From Planctomycetaceae bacterium (GTDB lineage Bacteria > Planctomycetota > Planctomycetia > Pirellulales > Thermoguttaceae), in the NCBI GenBank assembly GCA_031254675.1, contig JAIRTV010000157.1, forward strand, positions 1-19,734: DNA of 19,734 bases, read 5' to 3'. The notes beneath the pieces are model-generated. The model searched no databases and was not told the DNA's origin. It saw only the letters and a list, made by a program, of their open reading frames with translations. How positions within the stretch are numbered: the stretch's first letter is position 1; each line of letters opens with the position of its first letter. Of this stretch, positions 6,398 through 14,276 are shown piece after piece. The translations under genes and the position numbers were made by a program.

Positions 6398-7948
6398 ATG
6401 GATCAGACTTATCTTAATTCACGTCGGGCAATGGAGTTGGAGACCATTCTGAATCTGAGTCGGTTGCTCAGCTCCGAACTTGATCAGCGGGTCGCGTTGT
6501 CCGCAACACTTGATTTGTTGCATGACGAACTCGGTTTAACTCGTGGTATTATCCTGTTGGTAACGCCTGATAAAGAAGGATTGATTCTCGAAGTGGCACA
6601 AGATACCACGCCTTTTGAGCAAGGAAAATTAACTTATCGTCGTGGCGAAGGAATTGTGGGGCATGTTGTTGAAACAGGTTTACCGGTGGCGATTCCTAAA
6701 GTTTCCGAAGAGCCAAATTTTTTAGACCGTATCTATAATCGAAAACAAAAAATCAATAGTGAAATCAGTTTTATTTGTGTACCGATTGTCTGCGAAAATG
6801 AGGTACTTGGAACGCTTTCGGTTGATCGAGTTTATGAATCCGATCCTTTGGCACTTGATCACGATCTCCAAATTCTCAAAATTATTGCCAGTATGATTGC
6901 TTACGATGTGAAAGTACGGCGTCAGGCGGCGGAAATACAAAGTTCTTTGGAACAAGAAAATATACGTCTCAAAAATGAGTTGCGGGAACGTTTTCGTCCG
7001 GAAAATATTATCGGCAATTCTAATGCAATGCGGGAAGTTTATCAGGCGATTTATCAAGTTGCGCCGAGTGATGCAACGGTATTGATTCGTGGAGAGTCGG
7101 GAACCGGCAAAGAACTTGTTGCGCACGCTATTCATGTTGCCAGTCCGCGTTCGAAAGGTCCTTTTATCAAAGTCAATTGTGCGGCTCTTAATGAAAACTT
7201 GCTTGAGAGTGAACTTTTTGGTCACGAAAAAGGTTCGTTTACCGGAGCGGTCGCGCAACGAAAAGGACGCATCGAAGAAGCGGAAGGCGGAACATTATTT
7301 CTTGATGAAATCGGTGATTTTTCGCTTATTATTCAGGTGAAACTTTTGCGGGTTCTTCAGGAACGTACTTATGAACGGGTTGGGAGTAATACTTCGCGCA
7401 AGGCGAATATTCGGTTATTGTGTGCGACGAACCACAATCTGGAAGAAGCAATGACCAAAGGAACATTTCGAGATGATTTGTATTATCGAATCAATGTTTT
7501 TCCGATCATGTTGCCGCCGCTTCGTGATCGTCGGGGTGATATTATGCTTCTTGCCAACCATTTTGTTGAGACAAATTCGCAACGATTAAATAAATCAATC
7601 AAACGAATTAGTGCGTCGGCGATTGATCTTCTGACAGGTTACCGATGGCCAGGCAATGTTCGGGAATTGGAAAATACGATTGAGCGTGCGATTTTGCTGA
7701 GTCAGGACAATGTGATTCATGGACACCATTTGCCGCCAACGTTACAGACAAGCCGCGTAACAAATACCACTGGAACCGGAACATTGACAGAACGTGTTGC
7801 TGTCTTTGAGCAGGATATTATTATGGATGCCTTAAAACGAAATCGCGGCAATATGGCTGCCGCAGCCATTGATCTCGGTACAACATCACGAATTTTACGT
7901 TACAAAGTACATCAATATCATATTGACCCCAAACAATTCGCACGATAA
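6398..7948 (+). CDS. NifA-like sigma-54-dependent transcriptional activator (GAF, AAA+, Fis-type HTH)
   Basis: This is a 516-residue enhancer-binding protein that would use ATP to open promoters held by sigma-54 RNA polymerase. An N-terminal GAF sensor domain (about 20-180) is followed by a short, charged, helical linker (VRRQAAEIQSSLEQENIRLK) and an AAA+ domain. The AAA+ domain has Walker A GESGTGKE (232-239), the sigma-54 contact loop GSFTGA (279-284; the common form is GAFTGA), Walker B GTLFLDEIG (298-306) and RWPGNVRELEN. The C-terminus (about 470-512, NRGNMAAAAIDLGTTSRILR) is a Fis-type helix-turn-helix. The order GAF-AAA-Fis is that of NifA, but no nitrogen-fixation gene is present here, so NifA should be read as a family label and the ligand and target promoters are unknown. 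There is no Shine-Dalgarno sequence before the ATG. Confidence 0.93.
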   Translation: MDQTYLNSRRAMELETILNLSRLLSSELDQRVALSATLDLLHDELGLTRGIILLVTPDKEGLILEVAQDTTPFEQGKLTYRRGEGIVGHVVETGLPVAIPKVSEEPNFLDRIYNRKQKINSEISFICVPIVCENEVLGTLSVDRVYESDPLALDHDLQILKIIASMIAYDVKVRRQAAEIQSSLEQENIRLKNELRERFRPENIIGNSNAMREVYQAIYQVAPSDATVLIRGESGTGKELVAHAIHVASPRSKGPFIKVNCAALNENLLESELFGHEKGSFTGAVAQRKGRIEEAEGGTLFLDEIGDFSLIIQVKLLRVLQERTYERVGSNTSRKANIRLLCATNHNLEEAMTKGTFRDDLYYRINVFPIMLPPLRDRRGDIMLLANHFVETNSQRLNKSIKRISASAIDLLTGYRWPGNVRELENTIERAILLSQDNVIHGHHLPPTLQTSRVTNTTGTGTLTERVAVFEQDIIMDALKRNRGNMAAAAIDLGTTSRILRYKVHQYHIDPKQFAR

Positions 7949-8138
7949 TTGACAATTGGTCGCTTTGCGTTTCACTAAAATTTAACGTTTTCAGTTAATC
8001 ATCCAAGAAATTTCCCAAAGAGAACCCCTCGTTAATTGGATTCATTGTCGGTAAAATTAGCAGTCAATACATCAACATGATCTTTTCAAACTTCGAAACA
8101 GTTTGCCATTTTTAACAATTATTGCAAATCCGTTCATT

Positions 8139-11030
8139 ATGAATCCGTTTTTTCTCTTCCGGCGTCGAAACCGTCATCATGCCCGAAAACAATTAAAATT
8201 CTCTAAGTCTTTTCCTTGGGCGTTTTTTGTGTTTAATTCGGGTCTTTGTATTCTGTTGTTTTGGAATATTCTGTTCGGGCAACAACAAACTTGTTTTCGT
8301 GACGAATCGCATTTTCATTACCCGTTGTTTCGGTATGTCCAAGCAGAACTCAATGCCGGTCGATTTCCCCTTTGGACTCCCTACGATAACATCGGTCAAC
8401 CCTTTTTCGCCAACGCCGCAATCGGAATTTTGTATCCGGGAAAACTCCTCTTCTTTCTTCCGTTGGACTTTGCGTTATTGTACAGTTGGTATCTTGCCGG
8501 TCATGTTTTTCTCGCAACATTGACCATGTACCGTCTTATGCGGTCTTGGCAAATTAGTTCGTGGGGCGCGACCTTGAGTGCTTTATCTTATGGTTTCTGC
8601 GGAACTGTTTTCGGGCAATATTGTAATCCTATTTTTCTTGCCGGAGCAGCATGGGTTCCCGAAGCAATTCTGTGGGCGGATCGAACCTTAACCCGTCGAT
8701 CATTACGCAACGCTCTTATTTGTGCAGCGGTTCTTTCCATGATTTTGTTACTCGGTGATCCGCAAGCCGCATTTCATGTCGGTTTGGCGGCATCACTTTT
8801 GGCGTTGTTACGTTGGAAACGCGAACACCACTTGCGGAAAATCAATAGAACCACTCTTCAAAAAACTCCTGCGTGTTCCATTTTTTCGTTACGTTGGTTT
8901 GCCAAAATTTTGCGTCATCGCTTGATTTTACTTGGCGTTATTGCGGGGACAACATTTTTGTTTTCGGCAATTCAGATTCTGCCAACCAGCGAATTTTCAC
9001 GACTTTGCGAACGTGTCGGCTATAAAAATCCACGATCCATTTGGGAAATTCCTGCCTTTTTGCTTGCCGACGAAAAAAATCTGGCGAAAGAGGAAATTCT
9101 TTTCGACGACACCGCCGTTTCAACAAGACTCTCTGCCGATGTCGGTCAATTAACACGTTGGCAACGAATTTTCAATGGACTTTTTCAACGTGGAATTCTC
9201 GACTCGCATCAAGTCAACTCTTACAATTTTAGTACGCATCCGCTTAGTTTTGTATCGTTTATTTGGTCAAATGTTACGGGAAGAAATTTTCCACAAAATA
9301 CGGCATGGTTTGGTTCTGTTTTTAATTACATTAAATCTCCCGATTGGCATTTTACTCTTTATGCGGGAGTTATTCCGTTTTTGTTGGCGATTTTGGTGTT
9401 ACGTTTTCGGTTGTGTCCGGTTCGCCATGTCCGGCAAAATATTCGGATTGTTTGGTTGTCGTGGCTTTTGGTGATTACGTTGCTTGGTGGTATTGGGTAT
9501 TACGGTTTGGGTTGGATGTTGACGTTTTGCTTCGGGGTGCCGCCGGAACAGAATCCGGTTAGTGCGCCGGTGGGCGGTGTTTATTGGTTCATGCAAGTTC
9601 TGATTCCGGGATATATTCAATTCCGTTACGCTCCTAAATTGCTTACCTTTGCGGCTTGCCCAATGGCGATGCTTGCCGGTTACGGATTTGATCTTTTGTT
9701 GTTGAATCTCGCTCAAAAAACAATCAATTCCCACTCCACAACATCCGATCACCTCCAATTATTAAAACGTTTTAATCGGTTTGCGATTGGAATTATTGTT
9801 CTTTCGATTCTGTTGCTTTTTCCTGCATCCATGCAAAGCGAATGGAATCATCTGATAACAAAAATTCCCGCCGGTGAATTTAACGGTCCTTTCCAACCCA
9901 ATCTTGCCCAAAAACAAGTGCTTGGCTCGTTAATTCAAACAATATTGGTTTTATTTTCTGTTCTTTTGTTGTTACGTTACAGAACACATATTCCGGCAAC
10001 ATTATTTTCGGTGATTCTTTTGGGTGTTGTTGCAACGGATTTGTATATTGCTTGTCGTCCGACGTTGTTTTCGATGGACAGAAGTCAATATTACAAAAAT
10101 TGTCCCGAATTTCTAAAACAAATAGAACGTCCTGATGATTTCATGCCGATTCGGATTCATTTGAATGTTAAATCGCCACCGCGTTGGCAATGGGAATCGT
10201 CGCCAAACCGTGAAACAGAATTTCGTATCCATGAACGTCGTTTAATGCAAATGCAATATCATTACGATGCTCCGCGTAATCGTTTTGATAATTTGCCGGT
10301 TGCCAAAGCAATTGAATCGGGAACAATGAGTCCTTATTCTTACACGGCGTGGATACGGAAAAATATACGAAACGATTATCGGTTTGAAAATAATCTTATG
10401 TTTCTTGGTGTGGAATACGTGTTGATGGATGTTTCCAAACCGCTTGATCCTAATCTTGCGGTTATGCTTGTCCATCCTAACCAACCCGATACGCCAACGG
10501 ATTGGTCGGAAAATACGGTTCTTTGGCGGTTGAAAAATCCGCGACAACGAACTTGGATTGAGAGAGAAAACAAAAACGGAAACACCAGAAAAAATGTCAC
10601 CAATATTCCGAACGAAGAAAAATATTCCCAAGAAACGGAAAAAAACGAACAGGAATTTGCTCGTCTTATCCATTATGAATCGAATAATCTTATTATTGAA
10701 GCAAAATTATTGGAATCGGGAACGGTTGTTCTTTCCGATCAATTTTGGACAGGTTGGAAACTTTGGATTGAAACACTTTCGGATGACGGTCAAGAAATTG
10801 TTTCGTCTTTTTCGGGCAACATTCGACCAATTGAAGGAATTTTTCGAGGCGTTGATCTTCCTGCCGGACATTTCCGTTTGAATTATCGTTATGTTCCCAA
10901 TTCATTTTGGCAAGGTGTTGTGTTGTCGGGGACGAGTTGGTCATTATTTTTCGTGCTGCTGTTTATTTGGTCTTTCATCTCGCCAAGTTCCAAACAACCT
11001 TCGCGTTTTCAAATCGAAAAAAAAGATTAG
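8139..11030 (+). CDS. YfhO-like polytopic membrane protein (GT-C-type glycosyltransferase superfamily)
   Basis: This is a 963-residue integral membrane protein. After a basic N-terminus (RRRNRHHARK) comes a first membrane helix (about 26-47). It is followed by an outward-facing acidic motif, DESHFHYPLFRYVQAEL from D55, and FPLWTPYDNIGQPF, a layout typical of YfhO and GT-C enzymes that use lipid-linked sugars. Many hydrophobic helices run to about residue 640. A large soluble domain follows, then one last helix (GVVLSGTSWSLFFVLLFIW) and a short basic tail. In Bacillus, YfhO helps glycosylate lipoteichoic acid; here the substrate is unknown. A TTG at 8103 would add 12 residues in frame. The ATG at 8139 is preferred because it directly precedes the basic stretch and first helix, but neither start has a Shine-Dalgarno sequence. 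Family call good, function inferred. Confidence 0.82.
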   Translation: MNPFFLFRRRNRHHARKQLKFSKSFPWAFFVFNSGLCILLFWNILFGQQQTCFRDESHFHYPLFRYVQAELNAGRFPLWTPYDNIGQPFFANAAIGILYPGKLLFFLPLDFALLYSWYLAGHVFLATLTMYRLMRSWQISSWGATLSALSYGFCGTVFGQYCNPIFLAGAAWVPEAILWADRTLTRRSLRNALICAAVLSMILLLGDPQAAFHVGLAASLLALLRWKREHHLRKINRTTLQKTPACSIFSLRWFAKILRHRLILLGVIAGTTFLFSAIQILPTSEFSRLCERVGYKNPRSIWEIPAFLLADEKNLAKEEILFDDTAVSTRLSADVGQLTRWQRIFNGLFQRGILDSHQVNSYNFSTHPLSFVSFIWSNVTGRNFPQNTAWFGSVFNYIKSPDWHFTLYAGVIPFLLAILVLRFRLCPVRHVRQNIRIVWLSWLLVITLLGGIGYYGLGWMLTFCFGVPPEQNPVSAPVGGVYWFMQVLIPGYIQFRYAPKLLTFAACPMAMLAGYGFDLLLLNLAQKTINSHSTTSDHLQLLKRFNRFAIGIIVLSILLLFPASMQSEWNHLITKIPAGEFNGPFQPNLAQKQVLGSLIQTILVLFSVLLLLRYRTHIPATLFSVILLGVVATDLYIACRPTLFSMDRSQYYKNCPEFLKQIERPDDFMPIRIHLNVKSPPRWQWESSPNRETEFRIHERRLMQMQYHYDAPRNRFDNLPVAKAIESGTMSPYSYTAWIRKNIRNDYRFENNLMFLGVEYVLMDVSKPLDPNLAVMLVHPNQPDTPTDWSENTVLWRLKNPRQRTWIERENKNGNTRKNVTNIPNEEKYSQETEKNEQEFARLIHYESNNLIIEAKLLESGTVVLSDQFWTGWKLWIETLSDDGQEIVSSFSGNIRPIEGIFRGVDLPAGHFRLNYRYVPNSFWQGVVLSGTSWSLFFVLLFIWSFISPSSKQPSRFQIEKKD

Positions 11031-11136
11031 AAAAAATGAACAGAAAAGGAACATTCCTGTCCAAAATATCTTGATAAAAAAGATTTTTACGTTTCAAATT
11101 TTTCATACGGATTGACAAACAAAACGGTTGAGGTTC

Positions 11137-11165
11137 TTGAAAGCATTGATATTTATTACTATAAT
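11137..11165 (+). promoter_or_regulatory. Sigma-70-like promoter for the reductase gene
   Basis: TTGAAA (11137-11142) is separated by exactly 17 bases from a perfect TATAAT (11160-11165). The -35 box matches consensus at 5 of 6 positions. Transcription would begin near 11172, leaving a leader of about 174 bases before the ATG at 11346, long enough for post-transcriptional control. Confidence 0.65.
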
Positions 11166-11228
11166 GATAATGTTTGGTTCGAAACTGATCGGGTTCCTTT
11201 GACTTACAATTCTTGTGTTATAAAAATT

Positions 11229-11254
11229 TGTTGTAAAAATGTGTTGTAAAAATT
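11229..11254 (+). repeat. 13-bp tandem repeat in the reductase leader
   Basis: TGTTGTAAAAATG (11229-11241) is followed directly by TGTTGTAAAAATT (11242-11254), differing only in the last base. A degraded third unit (GTGTTATAAAAATT, 11215-11228) precedes them. It lies in the predicted 5' leader about 95 bases before the start codon. Confidence 0.6.
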
Positions 11255-11345
11255 CATGTGTATTCAATTCGCCTGCTTGAGATTATATTTCCAAATTCCG
11301 AAACAAGATGGAAAATAATGACTCAATACAAAAATCATAACACCG

Positions 11346-12929
11346 ATGAAATTGACTTTTTATGAAACGCTACAAAAACCTGTTTCACCGGATTGGTCAT
11401 TTCCGGTGGGAGCGGAAGTTGTTACAACGCGGGGAATTTCTGCTTCGGGAATTGTTTCGGTGGTTGATCTTGTCCGAGAATTATTATCGGATGATCGAAT
11501 TGGTTGGGTTTCCGTTACCGACAATCCTGGTGGCAATCCCATGTTGCCGACGGATTGGCTTGCCGGTCAATTAGTGGAGTTGGCATCCAATATTGTGTTA
11601 CATCTTGCCTGTAAAGATTATAATCGTGCCGGTTTGGAATCGAATCTTTGGCGTTATGCCGCAGAAGGTTTCAATAATATTCTTGTTCTTTCCGGTGATC
11701 TTCCTGTAACGGGTTATCCCAAACCGGCAGCCGGTGTGTTTGATCTTGATTCGGTCGGATTGCTTGATATGATCGCATCCATGAATCGCGGACTTCCTAT
11801 TCCTTCGCGGCGCGGCGGCACAGAAACATTAACACCAACAGCATTCTTTTCCGGCTGTGTGGTCAATCCGTTCAAGCAAAACGAAAATGAACTCATTCCG
11901 CAATATTATAAACTTGTACGAAAAATTCGTGCCGGTGCCGCGTGGATATTGCCTCAATTAGGTTACGATATGAGGAAATTCCACGAAATTAAACTATTTC
12001 TTCGTTCGCAAAATCTGGATGTTCCGGTGATTGGCAATGTGTACGTTTTGACTAAAACTGTTGCGAAAATGTTTAATGCCGGTAAACTTGCCGGTTGTGT
12101 GGTTAGTAACCGGTTGCTGGATGAGATTGAAAAATATGCTGCCGGTCAGGATAAAGGAAAACAGTATTTTCACGAACTTGCTGCGAAACAATTAGCCGTT
12201 TTCAAAGGACTTGGTTTTGCTGCCGGTTATCTCGGCGGAATAACGAAACCGGAATCTTTTTTTGAAATTATTGAACTGTCTCATCAATATTCCGAGAACG
12301 ATTGGCAACAATTTTATCGAGAAATTCAATTTTCGCAACAAAACGAATATTATCTTTTCGAAACAGATTTTTCGATGGAGTCTGGTTTGCCTCCGCTGAA
12401 TCCAACGTTGAAAAAACTTACAAGAACGAAAAATATCAATCTGTTTTATCGGTTTTCGCGTATGGTTCACGCTATAGCGTTTCATCGTGGTCATGGTTTG
12501 TATAAGGTCATGAAAAAACTGTTTCATTTTTTGAACAAAAAGAATTTGTTTTGTCGTGTTGCTTTTCGGACGATTCACAAAATGGAGAAGGAGGTGAAAC
12601 ATTTATTTTATGGTTGTACGGATTGTGGTGATTGTGGACTTCCTGATACGGCTTATCTTTGTCCGATGAATAGCTGTTCAAAAAATATGCGTAACGGTCC
12701 TTGCGGCGGTTCCAGAAAAAGCCGTTGCGAAGCCGACGACAAGGATTGTATTTGGACAATTGCGTATGATCGGTTGAAATATTTCGACGAGCTGGACGGT
12801 TTCATCAATTCGCCGGTGATCACGTACAACGCTGCTCTCAAAGGCACAAGCGCATGGTCAAATCTTTACCTTGACTGCGATCACAGTGCCGAGTCATCGT
12901 CAACACCAGAGAAAAATTGTAACCGATAA
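11346..12929 (+). CDS. metF: Methylenetetrahydrofolate reductase fused to a MetV-like cysteine-rich C-terminal domain
   Basis: The 527-residue cytoplasmic protein would reduce 5,10-methylene-tetrahydrofolate to 5-methyl-tetrahydrofolate for methionine synthesis or a related one-carbon route. The N-terminal ~320 residues are a MetF-type flavin TIM barrel, shown by VSVTDNPGGNPML, LHLACKDYNRAGLESNL and GFNNILVLSGDLP. The C-terminal part is an MTHFR_C/MetV-like module (PF12225 type) with cysteines at 424, 427, 430 (CTDCGDC), 439, 444, 453 (RNGPCGG), 461 and 468. In MetV of acetogens such cysteines hold iron-sulfur clusters. The two parts are separate proteins in the acetogen MetVF complex and are fused here. 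The link between the barrel and the cysteine module (about 330-420) is basic and less typical. The electron donor (NADH, ferredoxin or another) cannot be told from sequence. The squalene/phytoene synthase follows after 72 bp and may be co-transcribed. Confidence 0.88.
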   Translation: MKLTFYETLQKPVSPDWSFPVGAEVVTTRGISASGIVSVVDLVRELLSDDRIGWVSVTDNPGGNPMLPTDWLAGQLVELASNIVLHLACKDYNRAGLESNLWRYAAEGFNNILVLSGDLPVTGYPKPAAGVFDLDSVGLLDMIASMNRGLPIPSRRGGTETLTPTAFFSGCVVNPFKQNENELIPQYYKLVRKIRAGAAWILPQLGYDMRKFHEIKLFLRSQNLDVPVIGNVYVLTKTVAKMFNAGKLAGCVVSNRLLDEIEKYAAGQDKGKQYFHELAAKQLAVFKGLGFAAGYLGGITKPESFFEIIELSHQYSENDWQQFYREIQFSQQNEYYLFETDFSMESGLPPLNPTLKKLTRTKNINLFYRFSRMVHAIAFHRGHGLYKVMKKLFHFLNKKNLFCRVAFRTIHKMEKEVKHLFYGCTDCGDCGLPDTAYLCPMNSCSKNMRNGPCGGSRKSRCEADDKDCIWTIAYDRLKYFDELDGFINSPVITYNAALKGTSAWSNLYLDCDHSAESSSTPEKNCNR

Positions 12930-12985
12930 AAGCATCACAACATTTTTTTGTAACTACTTGTTTCATTTTTATTGTGTTATTACAA

Positions 12986-12993
12986 AGGGAGAG
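12986..12993 (+). promoter_or_regulatory. Shine-Dalgarno site of the squalene/phytoene synthase gene
   Basis: AGGGAGAG lies eight bases before the ATG at 13002. The frame is open from a TTG at 12972, but that start would sit upstream of this site. The site therefore selects the ATG at 13002 as the true start. Confidence 0.75.
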
Positions 12994-13001
12994 AACATTC
13001 G

Positions 13002-14090
13002 ATGTCTGATTATTCACTTCAAAGCAGTATTCGTTTCTGTCAACAATTTACTCGTTCTGCAAAATCGAATTTTGTTCCAGCGTTTTCATTGCTTCCGGTA
13101 GCCAAACGGGAGGCGATGGAAATATTTTATGCTTACACGCGGTTTACGGATGATTTGGTGGATCAACCGGATATTGACCCGCAAAGTGGTACGATTATTC
13201 CTACGAGTACGCGGAGGAAATTACAAAAATTGAATCAATGGGTTGCGGTGTTGGAGGCAACGCTTGGTTCTCTCAACGGTACAAAACCAACTATTGCCGA
13301 CGCCGAACACGAAACGGCGTTTCAGGATTTGGAACAACAATTTCCGGGTTGTAACGGTTTGAAACTGTTGCCGGCGTTGAAAATGATTGTTAGTCGTTTC
13401 AATATTCCGCGTGAACCTTTATTTCATTTGATTGACGGAGTGGAATCGGACATTGAGCCGCGTGAGTTTGAGACTTTTGAACAGTGTGCGGATTACTGTC
13501 ATCAAGTGGCAACATCTGTTGGTTTTGTGTCGTTAGCGATTTGGGGAACAACGGAACCGCTTTTTTCCAATCCGGTCGTTCGTGCGGCGAAGGCGTGTGG
13601 TATTGCGTTCCAGTGGACGAATATTCTACGCGATCTGGTGGAAGATTATCGAAACAACCGAATTTATCTGCCGAAAAACGAATTGCAACGATATGGTTTA
13701 ACTGTTAACCAATTCGGATCGCTTCTTGATAGAAAAAGTTGGAACGAACAGAAAAAGAAACCAAAAAATCTTTCGGATTACGATCAATATGCGTTTCATG
13801 AAATGCTCCAGCGAATGGAAACGTTTGAAGAAAACTGGAACAAATTGCTCCAGATTCAATTTGAACGTTGCGAAATTTATTACACGAATGCTGCTCCGCT
13901 TTATCAATTGATTTCGCGGGACAGTCGCCGTGTTTTTGGTTTAATGTGGAGCCGGTATTACAATTTATTTCGGAAAATCAAAAACAATCCGTTACGAATT
14001 GTTCATGGCAGAGTGCAGCTTTCGAGGTTTCAAAAATTGCGGCTTTTATTTTTCTGGAAATTTTTATCCGGTAAACAAATCAAAAAATAA
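13002..14090 (+). CDS. Squalene/phytoene synthase family protein (HpnC/HpnD-like)
   Basis: This 362-residue enzyme belongs to the head-to-head prenyl synthase family, which condenses two farnesyl- or geranylgeranyl-diphosphate molecules. Both Mg-diphosphate binding motifs are intact: YAYTRFTDDLVD with D50, D51 and D54, and NILRDLVEDYRNNRIYLP with N207, D211 and D215. The middle of the protein (YCHQVATSVGFVSLAIWG) is also typical. In hopanoid-making bacteria HpnC, HpnD and HpnE together convert farnesyl diphosphate to squalene. From sequence alone I cannot separate HpnC, HpnD and phytoene synthase, and no second hpn gene is in the window. It lies 72 bp after the reductase gene and ends just before a strong terminator. 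The C-terminal ~60 residues are basic and aromatic and could lie against the membrane. Confidence 0.88.
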   Translation: MSDYSLQSSIRFCQQFTRSAKSNFVPAFSLLPVAKREAMEIFYAYTRFTDDLVDQPDIDPQSGTIIPTSTRRKLQKLNQWVAVLEATLGSLNGTKPTIADAEHETAFQDLEQQFPGCNGLKLLPALKMIVSRFNIPREPLFHLIDGVESDIEPREFETFEQCADYCHQVATSVGFVSLAIWGTTEPLFSNPVVRAAKACGIAFQWTNILRDLVEDYRNNRIYLPKNELQRYGLTVNQFGSLLDRKSWNEQKKKPKNLSDYDQYAFHEMLQRMETFEENWNKLLQIQFERCEIYYTNAAPLYQLISRDSRRVFGLMWSRYYNLFRKIKNNPLRIVHGRVQLSRFQKLRLLFFWKFLSGKQIKK

Positions 14091-14154
14091 TAAAACCAAA
14101 ATAAATAAAACTCAAAATTTATTCCCTCCCATGTCTCCGCCGTGAATAAGGTAC

Positions 14155-14207
14155 GTTCGCAATATGCTCAATCGGTGTTGCGAACTATTCCAATTTTCTT
14201 TTTTTTT
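14155..14207 (+). terminator. Rho-independent terminator after the squalene/phytoene synthase gene
   Basis: GTTCGCAA (14155-14162) pairs perfectly with TTGCGAAC (14178-14185). Three further pairs, two of them G-U, extend it to an 11-bp stem with a 9-base loop. A T-rich tract (TTTTCTTTTTTTTT, 14194-14207) follows eight bases later. It closes the transcription unit of the reductase and synthase genes and isolates the downstream AAA/nuclease gene. Confidence 0.7.
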
Positions 14208-14276
14208 GTTAAAAATATGTAATCTCTATTGTCGCAATTATTTGACCGTCAATCTCCAATCAAATTTTATTATTTT

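Larger units (their letters stand above)
11031..11345. other. 315-bp intergenic region between the YfhO-like and reductase genes
   Basis: No gene is seen. Near the start, AGGAA-CA-TTCCT (11047-11058) and a 5-bp stem ATCTT/AAGAT (11068-11084) followed by TTTT could weakly terminate the upstream transcript. A near-consensus promoter lies at 11137-11165. Downstream of it a leader of about 170 bases contains a 13-bp tandem repeat (11229-11254). No Shine-Dalgarno sequence precedes the reductase ATG. Confidence 0.55.

Noticed and set aside
6297..6452. 51-codon frame starting ATGA at the HEAT gene stop
   Set aside because: The GGAGG in front sits only one base from the ATG, the frame runs into the start of the activator gene, and its arginine/tryptophan-rich translation resembles no protein I know.
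7950..7976. TTGACA followed by TAAAAT after the activator gene
   Set aside because: The spacer is 21 bases, outside the 15-19 range for a sigma-70 promoter.
11199..11224. TTGACT...TATAAA as a second reductase promoter
   Set aside because: The spacer is only 14 bases; the 11137-11165 pair is much better.
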